The notes beneath the pieces were generated by a model. That model searched no databases. It saw only the letters and a list, made by a program, of their open reading frames with translations, and was not told the origin of the DNA. Positions 51,555 to 59,339 of a DNA stretch of 64,000 bases are shown piece after piece. The stretch spans positions 1,227,397-1,291,396 of the forward strand of contig NZ_JAHTIK010000001.1 in assembly GCF_025655475.1 (NCBI RefSeq), read 5' to 3'. Every line of letters begins with the position of its first letter. The stretch's first letter is position 1. Origin of the DNA: Kitasatospora sp. DSM 101779. GTDB taxonomy: Bacteria; Actinomycetota; Actinomycetes; Streptomycetales; Streptomycetaceae. The translations under genes were made by a program, and so were the position numbers.

Positions 51555-52268
51555 ATGGCCGGCAACTGGCTGCTGCGCCGACCGCGGACGGACCCGGTCG
51601 GCCGGCTCTTCTGCTTCCCCTACTCGGGGGTGGGCGCATCGATGTTCAGCCGCTGGCCCGAGGAGATCGACGGCATCGAGGTGTGCCCCGTCCAGCCGCC
51701 CGGCCGGGAGAACCGCTCCCGGGAGGCGCACTACGGCAGCTACGAACGGTTCGCCGCCGACCTGGTGGAGTTCCTCCGGCCGTACCTGGACCGGCCGTTC
51801 GCCTTCTTCGGGCACTGCGCCGGGGCGCTGCCGGCCTTCGAGACGGCGCTCCGGCTCGCCGAGACCGGGCTGCCCGCGCCCGCCCGGCTCTACGTCTCGG
51901 CCCAGGTGGCCCCGCACGACTGCCCGCACGACCGGTACCTCGACCTGGACGAGGAGCAGCTCCGGGGGGAGATGAGCAACCTGGTGACCCTGCGGGGCGG
52001 CACCCCGCACCCCGTCCTGATCGACCTCGCCCTCGAGGTCCTGCACGAGGACCTGGAGGTCAACCGGGTCTACCGGCGCCCCGCACCGGTGGCCCTGCCG
52101 GGCCCCGTCACGGTGCTGGAGTGGACGGAGGACACCGAGATCAGCCTCGACCAGATGGCCGGCTGGCGGCACTACGCCGAGGCGGTGGAGTACACCGCCC
52201 TGCCCGGCGGGCACTTCGACTTCCTGTCGGCGCCGCCCCTGCTGATGAAGACCCTCTCCTTCCTGTGA
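51555..52268 (+). CDS. type II thioesterase with a Cys nucleophile
   Basis: 237 residues, following the regulator stop by one base. The fold is that of NRPS editing thioesterases (LFCFPYSGVGASMFSRW, VQPPGRENRSRE, LPGGHFDFL). The nucleophile elbow reads G-H-C88-A-G instead of GHSxG. Cys-type thioesterases are known but uncommon. It probably clears mis-primed carrier domains. With GHSMG in the TE-PCP-C and GHGMG in its degenerate paralogue, the cluster holds Ser, Gly and Cys versions of one site. Confidence 0.92.
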   Translation: MAGNWLLRRPRTDPVGRLFCFPYSGVGASMFSRWPEEIDGIEVCPVQPPGRENRSREAHYGSYERFAADLVEFLRPYLDRPFAFFGHCAGALPAFETALRLAETGLPAPARLYVSAQVAPHDCPHDRYLDLDEEQLRGEMSNLVTLRGGTPHPVLIDLALEVLHEDLEVNRVYRRPAPVALPGPVTVLEWTEDTEISLDQMAGWRHYAEAVEYTALPGGHFDFLSAPPLLMKTLSFL

Positions 52269-52277
52269 CGGCGCGGC

Positions 52278-52400
52278 TCAGAGCCAGCCTCGCTCCTTCG
52301 CCTGCAGGGGGACCTGGAACCGGGTGGCCGCGCCGAGCCGGGACATCGGTCCGGCCACCTGGGCGCGGTACTTGCGCAGCGGCGTGCCGACCGCCGACTG
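52278..52400 (-). pseudogene. C-terminal remnant of a LuxR-family regulator
   Basis: On the minus strand a frame ending at TGA (52280-52278) reads RKYRAQVAGPMSRLGAATRF and then QVPLQAKERGWL. This matches the recognition-helix end of LuxR-type regulators (typically RTVRRHVAGLMSRLGA.SRFQAG..A..RGWL). Upstream of KYRAQ the similarity fades and no start is found. It marks an old rearrangement at the right edge of the NRPS cluster. Confidence 0.55.
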
Positions 52401-52434
52401 ACCGCCGGCGGGCCCGGCGCCGGGTGGGCGGGCC

Positions 52435-53112
52435 TCAGCGGCGGGCGGTGCGGCGCGCGGGCGGGGTGATGCGGACCCGGCGGGTGGCGGGTGCCTGCTC
52501 GATGTCGTCGAGCTGGGCCGTGACGGTGCTGCGCAGATCGTCGTAGTCCTCGAAGCAGTGGTCGTTGAACAGGGTGTGGCCCGTCCACATCAGGTTGGCG
52601 CACACCTGTGCCGGCACCTGTCCGGTCCGGGCGCCCATGCCGACCAGGGCCACCGAGCGGATACTGCCCGGCGCATCGGCGTTCTGCCGGTGCACGGCCT
52701 GGAACGCGGCGGCGCAGGCCAGCGCCACGTTGAGCGTCTGGCTCACGTTCTGCGAGGACGCCTCCATCGTCGGCGCCGAGATCAGGAACCTCGGGTTGAC
52801 CGCACCGGAGGGGACGCAGACCGCGCTGCCGACCGGCAGCCGGCCGCCGAACCCGTCCCGGATCGCCCGCTGCACGCGCAGCTGGATACCGGCGCCGAGG
52901 TGACGCTTGATCACCGCGTCGACGCCGCCGTCCATCCGGCCGCGGGAGTTCGTGGGGCTGACCCACGCGTCGACCTGCTCGTCGAGGATGGATCCGCGGT
53001 GGATCTCGATCTCGGGGGTGTCGGCGAACGCTGCCCGCCAGGCCTCCACCACCGTGGTGTTGATATCGGTCAGCACGACCCTCAGCGGCGGCTGCAGGCG
53101 GTCCTCGGTCAT
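52435..53112 (-). CDS. macro-domain ADP-ribose-binding protein
   Basis: 225 residues from ATG 53112. Macro-domain features are VSPTNSRGRMDGGVDAVIKR (ligand-loop Asn and GG), VPSGAVNPRFLISAPTM and the second loop VALVGMGARTGQVPAQV. Macro domains bind or remove ADP-ribose. The gene is divergent from, and shares a promoter region with, the UDG-ADP-ribosyltransferase fusion. By analogy with DarTG, it is likely to reverse or restrain that enzyme. The C-terminus (RRVRITPPARRTARR) is strongly basic, which may favour nucleic acid binding. Confidence 0.87.
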   Translation of the reverse strand: MTEDRLQPPLRVVLTDINTTVVEAWRAAFADTPEIEIHRGSILDEQVDAWVSPTNSRGRMDGGVDAVIKRHLGAGIQLRVQRAIRDGFGGRLPVGSAVCVPSGAVNPRFLISAPTMEASSQNVSQTLNVALACAAAFQAVHRQNADAPGSIRSVALVGMGARTGQVPAQVCANLMWTGHTLFNDHCFEDYDDLRSTVTAQLDDIEQAPATRRVRITPPARRTARR

Positions 53113-53320
53113 GATCGGGCTCCTCCCCGGCGAACGGTCTTCCGTCGTCCATGAACCTAGGCGGCGGCACCGACAACGCGGCGGGCGTCGGGGGGCACCG
53201 CGAGGCCGACGCGGCCCGGTTGTCACTCGCGGCCGATAGGACTGGAGTCGCCGTCGGGGAGCCGACGGACCATCACTCCCATCCGTCCGCACGGATCGAC
53301 GATTCCGGAGCAGCGCCACC
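53113..53320. promoter_or_regulatory. divergent promoter region between the macro and UDG-ART genes
   Basis: 208 bases without a gene. It contains a hairpin (CCGTCGG-GGAG-CCGACGG, 53251-53268) close to the fusion-gene start, and GGAG about 12 bases before its ATG. No confident -10/-35 pair could be set. Confidence 0.45.
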
Positions 53321-54940
53321 ATGACCGAGGCCACCACCCCCGCCCAGCCCGACCCGAACGACCCGCTGGCGCTCGCGGAGCTCTTCACCGGCGGCGGCGA
53401 GCCGTGGCTGCCGCTGCTGAAGCCGGTGATCGAGGCGCAGCCCGGCGCTGCCGCGTTCATCGGCCCGGCCCGCGGCCCGGAGGTCGTCCCCGTCCGCGAG
53501 CTCACCTTCCAGGCGCTCAAGCCCCATGCGCCGCACAAGTGGAAGGTGGTCGTCTTCGGGCAGAACCCGTACCCGCGGCCGGAGAGCGCCACCGGCATCG
53601 CGATGTTCGACAACACCTTCCACGACTGGAAGGACAGCCAGTTCGGCCGGGTCGTCAGCATCCGCTGCATCATCAAGGCCGCGGCGATGTGGAAGTACGG
53701 CATCCCGAAGAAGACGCCGATCGCCGACGTGCGGGCGCTGCTGAAGGAGCAGGACACCGTCCAGCCGCCGGAGTGGTTCCAGGCGATGCTGACCCAGGGC
53801 GTACTGCTGCTGAACGCCGCCCTGACCGCCAGCAGTGACGGGGCGGTGGGCGCCGACCGGCACACCGCGTTCTGGCGACCGGTCGCCGAGCGGATCGTCG
53901 AGGAGATCCTCAAGGCCAAGCAGGACGCCGACGAGGCGGACCGCAGCGTGGTGTTCGCGTGGTGGGGCGCCCACGCGCGGAACCTGAAGAAGGTCGTCCT
54001 GGGGCTCCAGAAGAAGTACCCCGGGGTGGAGGTCCGGCACATCGACCATGCCAACCCGGCGGCGCAGGGCGACATCTTCTGCGACGGCGACCACTTCGAC
54101 ATGGTGAACACGGCCCTCGCCTCGATGGGCAGCGACACGGTCGACTGGCTGCCGAGCAAGGGGTGGAACAGCCACCCGGCCGCCGGTGACGGCACGGAGG
54201 GCGACGACACCGCGGAGCGGATGGGCGCGTTCATCGCCTCCACCATGGAACTGCACCAGCTGTACCTGGAGCGGCTGGCGAGCGTCAAGGACGAGGGCCT
54301 CGAACTCCCGGAGATCACCGGCGTGTTCGACACTCCGCTGATGGGATTCCCGGAGGCGGTCGCTCCGGTGGCCGCACTGCTGCGCGGCCTGGACCGGCAC
54401 GTGGAGCGGTCGTACGAGTTCGGCAAGCGGCGCGCGGACGAGACGCCGGGCGGTCTGTCCGCCGACGCGGTCGCGGCGCTCTACCTGTACACCTGCGAGT
54501 CGGCGTTCTACCGCGAGATCAACGCCGTCCTGCGGTCGCCGGACCGCAGCAGGCTGGTGCCGTACCTGCCCTACCTGCGGCTGCTGTTCTCCGCGGTGTC
54601 GCAGCTGCCGGCCCGCACCGAGCCGCTGTGGCGCGGCGTGTCGCTGGACCTGCGCTCGCAGTACCCGCTCGGGCGGACGGTGACCTGGTGGGGCGTCTCC
54701 TCCTGTACCTCCGAGCCGGGCGTGGCGCGGGCGTTCCTCGGCAGCCGCGGCAAGCGGACCCTCTTCGAGGTGGTGCCCTCCCGCGCGGTGGGCATCCGCG
54801 ACTTCTCGGCCTTCACCGGCGAGGAGGAGTTCATCCTGCTGCCGGGCACGCAGCTCCGGGTGACGGAGGTCCGCAACGAGCGCGGCGGCCTGTGCACCGT
54901 GCGGCTGACGGAGGTCGAGGAGGGTCCGCTGGTGTCCTGA
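53321..54940 (+). CDS. uracil-DNA-glycosylase-like domain fused to an arginine-type ADP-ribosyltransferase
   Basis: 539 residues from ATG 53321. Residues 70-290 align with family-1 UNG: VVVFGQNPYPRPESATGIAM (GQDPYH, with catalytic Asp replaced by Asn82 and His by Pro85), TQGVLLLNAALTAS, VVFAWWGAHARNLKK and RHIDHANP for the HPSPL loop. Residues about 430-530 fit an R-S-E ADP-ribosyltransferase: R438 in LWRGVS, SSCTS (460-464) and E501-x-E503 in GEEEFILLPG. A helical linker lies between. The N-terminal domain likely recognises DNA or an altered base without efficient excision and directs the transferase to a target. No signal peptide is present, so it acts inside the cell. Confidence 0.9.
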   Translation: MTEATTPAQPDPNDPLALAELFTGGGEPWLPLLKPVIEAQPGAAAFIGPARGPEVVPVRELTFQALKPHAPHKWKVVVFGQNPYPRPESATGIAMFDNTFHDWKDSQFGRVVSIRCIIKAAAMWKYGIPKKTPIADVRALLKEQDTVQPPEWFQAMLTQGVLLLNAALTASSDGAVGADRHTAFWRPVAERIVEEILKAKQDADEADRSVVFAWWGAHARNLKKVVLGLQKKYPGVEVRHIDHANPAAQGDIFCDGDHFDMVNTALASMGSDTVDWLPSKGWNSHPAAGDGTEGDDTAERMGAFIASTMELHQLYLERLASVKDEGLELPEITGVFDTPLMGFPEAVAPVAALLRGLDRHVERSYEFGKRRADETPGGLSADAVAALYLYTCESAFYREINAVLRSPDRSRLVPYLPYLRLLFSAVSQLPARTEPLWRGVSLDLRSQYPLGRTVTWWGVSSCTSEPGVARAFLGSRGKRTLFEVVPSRAVGIRDFSAFTGEEEFILLPGTQLRVTEVRNERGGLCTVRLTEVEEGPLVS

Positions 54941-54988
54941 GCACGACGGCGCGTCTTCGAAGGCGATCGGGCAGTCCCAGGGGCACCG

Positions 54989-55023
54989 GGGGCACCTCCC
55001 GGCCGAAGGCCGGGAGGTGCCCC
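54989..55023. terminator. bidirectional terminator hairpin
   Basis: A perfect 16-bp stem (GGGGCACCTCCCGGCC and its complement) with a 3-base GAA loop lies between convergent genes, 49 bases after the UDG-ART stop and 65 bases from the lipoprotein gene stop. It should stop transcription from both sides. A related sequence occurs near 61556-61582. Confidence 0.85.
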
Positions 55024-55087
55024 TACGAGGCATCCGTGCACCTTTGAAGACACGCCGCGGGCTTGGCCACTGCCGGCCGCGTGGCCG

Positions 55088-56317
55088 TCAGAAGTCGCGG
55101 AGCCGGCCGAACGGGACGATGGACGCCCAGGCGCCCTTCTGCACCTTGTAGATCGAGGCGACCTGGTTGTGGGTGTCGCCGAACTCGTCGAAGGACACGT
55201 CGCCGGTGACGCCGAAGAAGGAGACGTTCTGCAGCGCGTCCGCGGTGGCCTTGCGCAGTTCGGCCCCGGAGAGCTCCTCGTTCGACTGCCGGGCCTTGGC
55301 GACCGCCTGGATCACCGCCCAGGTGGAGTCGTAGCCGTAGGCGCCGAAGGGGCCGGGCTCCTCCTTGTAGCCTGCCGACTTGTAGGCGTCGAGGTAGCCG
55401 AAGGCCGAGGCGAGCCCCTCGACGGAGATGCCGGGCTGGCTGGCGAGGTCGCCGTCGGAGGCCGTGCCGGCGGCCTTGATGAACCCGTCGGTGTGCAGTC
55501 CGTCGCCGCCGGCCAGCGGCACCTTCACCCCGGCGGCCTTGAGTGCCGCGCCGAGCGGTCCGCCCTCGGGGTGCTCACCGCCGTAGTAGACGATGTCGGG
55601 GTCCTGCGCCGCGACCAGTTGGGCGATCTTGGAGAAGTCGGTGGTGCCCGGCTTCACCGTCGTCCGGTACACCACCTTGCCGCCGACCTCCTCGAAGGCG
55701 GTCGCGAACTCGGCGGCCAGGTTGCTGCCGTAGGCCTTGGTGTCGCTGATCACTGCGGCGCGCTGGGCCTTCAGCCGGCTGTGCGCGTAGCGTGCGAGCA
55801 GCGGGCCCTGGACGGCGTCGGTGGTGACCGTCCGGAAGTACGTCGGGTACTGGCGCTTCTTGCCGTTGGCTCGGTAGTCGGCGCCCCAGGTCAGCCCGGG
55901 TGCGGTGTTGGACGGGGAGACCTCCGCCAGGCCGGCCTGCGCCATCACCGGCGCCATCACGATCGCGCCCGAAGAGGTCAGCGGGCCGACCACGCCCATC
56001 ACCCGCGGATCGGCGGCGAAGGCCTCGCCGTTGGCCTTGGCCTTCTGCTCGTCCGCCTCGTCGTCCTTCGCATCGAGCACGAACTTCACACCCGGGACGA
56101 TGTTCTTGGCGTTGGCCTTGGCGATCGCGAGCTCGGCGGAGTTCCGGATACCGAGCCCGAGGTCGGCGAGTTTGCCGGTCAGCGGACCGTCGACGCCGAT
56201 CACGACCGTGACGGTCGACCCGGATCCGAGTACACCGGAGGAACAACCCGACAGCAGCACGGCGCAGACCACACCCAGGGCGGAAGCCCTGGGCCTCGAG
56301 AATCCGGTCACTGGCAC
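55088..56317 (-). CDS. ABC-transporter solute-binding lipoprotein (Leu/Ile/Val-binding family)
   Basis: 409 residues from GTG 56317 after AAGGGA. The lipobox LLSGC follows a short hydrophobic signal (ALGVVCAV), so it should be a membrane-anchored lipoprotein. The periplasmic-binding-protein type 1 fold is seen in VVIGVDGPLTGKLADLGLGI, GVVGPLTSSGAIVMAPV, AAVISDTKAYGSNLAAEFA and DIVYYGGEHPEGGPLGAAL. No permease or ATPase genes are nearby, so it is an orphan receptor or uses a distant transporter. Ligand unknown. Confidence 0.92.
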   Translation of the reverse strand: MPVTGFSRPRASALGVVCAVLLSGCSSGVLGSGSTVTVVIGVDGPLTGKLADLGLGIRNSAELAIAKANAKNIVPGVKFVLDAKDDEADEQKAKANGEAFAADPRVMGVVGPLTSSGAIVMAPVMAQAGLAEVSPSNTAPGLTWGADYRANGKKRQYPTYFRTVTTDAVQGPLLARYAHSRLKAQRAAVISDTKAYGSNLAAEFATAFEEVGGKVVYRTTVKPGTTDFSKIAQLVAAQDPDIVYYGGEHPEGGPLGAALKAAGVKVPLAGGDGLHTDGFIKAAGTASDGDLASQPGISVEGLASAFGYLDAYKSAGYKEEPGPFGAYGYDSTWAVIQAVAKARQSNEELSGAELRKATADALQNVSFFGVTGDVSFDEFGDTHNQVASIYKVQKGAWASIVPFGRLRDF

Positions 56318-56725
56318 ATCCCTTGCTGAGTGGGTTTGCTCATGGGACGCCGGACCGCGCCGACCGGGGCCGCTGGTGACGGCACGGCGCGCAGGGAGGG
56401 GCGACGGCTGTCCGGGCCCATGAAATCCGCACGGGGCACGGCAGTCGGCGCCTCTGTGGACGGTCCGGCGAGGGACGGCGGCCCGGCTGCCGGCGGCACT
56501 GCCGACATGTCCGGATCACCGACCGGCGTCCATGGGGCGCGACCCTATGGTCTGCCACCGGGACCGTCAACGGGTTCGTCCGAACACAACCGGTAACGGC
56601 AAGACACCCGCCGAGCTGCCGGATTGGCTCGGGCGGCCTGCCGAGGGGCCCCACTACCGGCCGGTACGACCGACCGGTAGGGTGCCGCGGGGCCCTGGCC
56701 GGAATCCGGACGCGTCCGGTCGGTG
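56318..56725. other. 408-base intergenic region before the lipoprotein gene
   Basis: It lies between the SARP stop and the lipoprotein start, both on the minus strand. Frames crossing it are Arg/Pro/Gly-rich and unconvincing. It must include the lipoprotein promoter. I saw no repeat array or mobile element. Confidence 0.5.
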
Positions 56726-58594
56726 TCAGCCCGCCACGGGCCGCTGCGGCACCGGGGCCGGGCGTTCGGCGTCCGCCCGTTCGCGTGCGTAGAGTTGGGC
56801 GAGCAACGGGATCTCGTACAGGGCTGCGTGCGCGGTGACATCGCCCAGTCGGCAGTGCAGGACGGAGACCTCGATCATGCTGTCCAGGACCCGGCGGGCG
56901 ACCTCCTCGCCGCAGCCGAGCACGGACATCGCCTCGGTCAGCGTGAACAGCGGGCGGGGCAGCCGGCCGAACGCACAGAGCACCGCGCGGACGACGGCGG
57001 GCAGTCCGGCCCACCAGACGGCGAGTTGGCGGCGCACGGCGAGGTCACCGGCAGCCAGTTCGTCCAGCAGGGCGGGGCTGCGCTCCAGCCGGGCCGCGTA
57101 CTCGGCGGCCGAAAGCTGGTGCAGCACGGCCAGTTTGGTGCCGCAGACGCGGACGGCGAGCGGCAGCCGGCCGACGCCGTCGACGATCCGTTCGGCGGCC
57201 TGGCGGTCGGCGCGGATGCGGCCGTCGCCGACGATCCGGTCGAGCAGGCCGACGGCCTCGTCCGAGGCGAAGGGCTCGAGTTCCAGCCGCTGGACGGGGC
57301 CGAGCCCGGCCAGCCGCGTCCGGCTGGTGACCAGGACGGCGCTCGGCCCGGAGCCGGGCAGCAACTGGCGGATGACGCCCTCGTCGGGGGCGTCGTCCAG
57401 GACGAGCAGCAGGCCGCGGCCGGCCAGCCAGGACCGCCAGAGCGCCGCAGCCTCCTCCTCGTCCTCCGGGACGGACCCCGTCAGGCCGGTGGCACGGCAG
57501 AGTTCGGCGAGCAGCGAGGCGGGGTGACGGGGTGTGCCGTCGGCTCGCCGGAGGCGGACGGTGAGGCAGCCGTCCGGGAAGCCGCCGGCCAGGCGGTGCG
57601 CGACGTGTACCGCGAGGGCGGTCTTGCCGACGCCGACCGGGCCGCTGACCACCACCCGTCGGCCCTCGCCGGCGAGCAGGGCGGTGAGGCGGGAGACCTC
57701 CTCGCGGCGGCCGGTGAAGTCCGGCAGGTCGGCGGGCAGCACGGTCTGCGGGGTCCGCGGCGGGGCGCCTGCGACGGACGTCCGGGGCACGGGTCCGGCC
57801 GGGCCCTGACCGTCCAGCATGCCGCGGTAGAGGCTCTCCAGGGCCGGGCCGACCCGCAGGCCGAGTTGGCGGGCGAGGTGCTGGCGGAGGTCGTCGTAGA
57901 CGGCGAGGGCGGCGCTCTGCCGGCCGGAGCGGAAGAGGGCGCTCATCTGGGCGGCGCAGAGCCGCTCCCGCATCGGGTGTTCGGCGACCGCCTCGGCCAG
58001 TGCCTCGGCGACGGCGGGCGCGTGGCCGAGGTCGAGTTCGGCCTCGGCCCAGTCCTCCAGGACGGCGAGCCTGCGCAGTTCGCGCCGTTCGGCCCGGTCG
58101 CGCAGCAGCTCCGAGTGGCCGAGGTCGGCGAGGAACGGTCCGCTCCACAGGTCGAGTGCCTCGCGCAGCAGGGCGGCGCCGTGCGCTCCGGCGCCGAGCC
58201 GGATCGCCGACTGCCCTGCGCGGGCGAGCTCTTCGAAGCGCAGCACGTCGACCTCGCCGGGCCCGACGCGCAGTTGGTAGCCGGTGTGGTGGTGCACGAT
58301 CCGTTCGCCGTCGGTGGCCTCGCCGAGCAGTTTGCGCAGGGTGGAGACGTACGCCTGCAGGTTCTTGCGGGCGGAGCGCGGCGGTTCGTCGCCCCAGACC
58401 GCCTCGGTGAGCAGGTCGACGGAGACGGCCGCGTTGGGATGGCAGAGCAGGGCCCCGAGGACGAGCCGCTGTTTGACGGGGCCGAGCGGCAGCGGCCGTC
58501 CGCCGGTCTCGACGAGGAGTTCGCCGAGCACCCGGAAGCGGAGGTCGGCCGTGGCCGGGCGGTCGGCGGCGGCGGACAGGTGGTCCGGCGTCAC
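56726..58594 (-). CDS. SARP-family activator with an NB-ARC ATPase domain
   Basis: 622 residues from GTG 58594 behind GAAGGAGC. The N-terminus is the OmpR-like DNA-binding domain (FRVLGELLVETGGRPLPLGP, KQRLVLGALL) plus the BTAD (LGLRVGPALESLYRGML). The ATPase has Walker A VSGPVGVGKTALAVHVAHRL, Walker B GLLLVLDDAPD and the VLVTSRTRLAGLG motif. It stops soon after the NB-ARC region without the TPR array of AfsR, a medium-size SARP. It is the last gene of the minus-strand radical SAM/peptidase/peptide set, so it may sense a signal made there. Confidence 0.92.
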   Translation of the reverse strand: MTPDHLSAAADRPATADLRFRVLGELLVETGGRPLPLGPVKQRLVLGALLCHPNAAVSVDLLTEAVWGDEPPRSARKNLQAYVSTLRKLLGEATDGERIVHHHTGYQLRVGPGEVDVLRFEELARAGQSAIRLGAGAHGAALLREALDLWSGPFLADLGHSELLRDRAERRELRRLAVLEDWAEAELDLGHAPAVAEALAEAVAEHPMRERLCAAQMSALFRSGRQSAALAVYDDLRQHLARQLGLRVGPALESLYRGMLDGQGPAGPVPRTSVAGAPPRTPQTVLPADLPDFTGRREEVSRLTALLAGEGRRVVVSGPVGVGKTALAVHVAHRLAGGFPDGCLTVRLRRADGTPRHPASLLAELCRATGLTGSVPEDEEEAAALWRSWLAGRGLLLVLDDAPDEGVIRQLLPGSGPSAVLVTSRTRLAGLGPVQRLELEPFASDEAVGLLDRIVGDGRIRADRQAAERIVDGVGRLPLAVRVCGTKLAVLHQLSAAEYAARLERSPALLDELAAGDLAVRRQLAVWWAGLPAVVRAVLCAFGRLPRPLFTLTEAMSVLGCGEEVARRVLDSMIEVSVLHCRLGDVTAHAALYEIPLLAQLYARERADAERPAPVPQRPVAG

Positions 58595-58731
58595 GTGTGC
58601 TCCTTCGGGAGTGGGTGCGGGCAGGAGCGGTAGCGGGCCGTGCGGCGGGAAGGGCGCGGCAGCGCTGCGGGCGACGGCACAAGGGGCGCCGGGGGCCTCA
58701 TGGGTGCCCGTTCGCCCTCCGAGGCGCGCCC

Positions 58732-58896
58732 CTACGGCCAGCGGGCATCGGTGCGCGGCTCGAACTCGGCGAGCACTTCGCGGGCGCGGCGCAGGTGCAC
58801 GCGGTGGCGGGCGGCCCGGACGAGGAGGGCGATCCCGACGGCGACCGGCAGGGCCGCCGCCAGCAGGGCGCGCGGCAGGGGGCGCAGACGCTTCAT
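58732..58896 (-). CDS. 54-residue single-pass membrane protein
   Basis: ATG 58896 to TAG 58732, 19 bases downstream of the secreted peptide gene on the same strand. The product begins MKRLRPLPRALLAAALPVAV, has one hydrophobic segment at about 8-28 and a basic, then acidic tail (HRVHLRRAREVLAEFEPRTD). Codon bias is good. No strong ribosome site is visible, so coupling to the upstream gene is likely. Function unknown; a partner or receptor of the adjacent peptide is only a guess. Confidence 0.5.
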   Translation of the reverse strand: MKRLRPLPRALLAAALPVAVGIALLVRAARHRVHLRRAREVLAEFEPRTDARWP

Positions 58897-58914
58897 CGGG
58901 TTCGGTCCGTCCGT

Positions 58915-59157
58915 TCAGTGGCCCCAGGCGGTGTCCATCGGGTCCTGCGGGTCCTGCGGGTCGCCGCCGAGGACGCCACCGGTGCCGTGGCCGCCGTGGA
59001 CGGGCGTGGTGGTGGGGGCGGGCGTGGCCGGGGCGGCCACGGCCGGGGTGGGGGTGCCGCCCGCGGCGGCCGCCTGTACGGCGAGGGCGGGAAGTCCGAG
59101 CAGGGCGAGGCCGGCGGCGACGACGGTGGAAACGGCCAGCGTGCGGGCGCGGTTCAT
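58915..59157 (-). CDS. 80-residue secreted peptide precursor ending in DTAWGH
   Basis: ATG 59157 follows AAGGGGA. A Sec signal (MNRARTLAVSTVVAAGLALL, cleavage near LAVQAAAA) is followed by a Pro/Thr/Ala-rich spacer and GGDPQDPQDPMDTAWGH at the C-terminus. The DP repeats give sites for a prolyl oligopeptidase, and such an enzyme is encoded immediately upstream (59340-61421). The D-T-A-W-G end resembles D-N-P-W-G in the peptide at 12446. It is likely a secreted signalling peptide or peptide precursor; no characterised homologue is known to me. Confidence 0.7.
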   Translation of the reverse strand: MNRARTLAVSTVVAAGLALLGLPALAVQAAAAGGTPTPAVAAPATPAPTTTPVHGGHGTGGVLGGDPQDPQDPMDTAWGH

Positions 59158-59266
59158 CGGTTCCCCTTGGTGTGTGGAGTGCGGCTCGTCCGGTGTGGGC
59201 CGGACGGCTTCGACACCTGGAAGCCTGCCGTTCCGCCGGGGGCGGGCCAAGGGGTGACGGGCTGCA

Positions 59267-59286
59267 GCTTGCTGCATGCAGCAAGC
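59267..59286. promoter_or_regulatory. 20-bp perfect palindrome upstream of the secreted peptide gene
   Basis: GCTTGCTGCATGCAGCAAGC is fully self-complementary and lies 110 bases before the peptide start, between it and the peptidase stop. The lack of a loop favours a dimeric-regulator operator over a terminator. Confidence 0.5.
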
Positions 59287-59339
59287 CACCCCGTAGGACG
59301 AATCGGGCGGATCCACCGCCGACCCGGCATAGTTACCGA

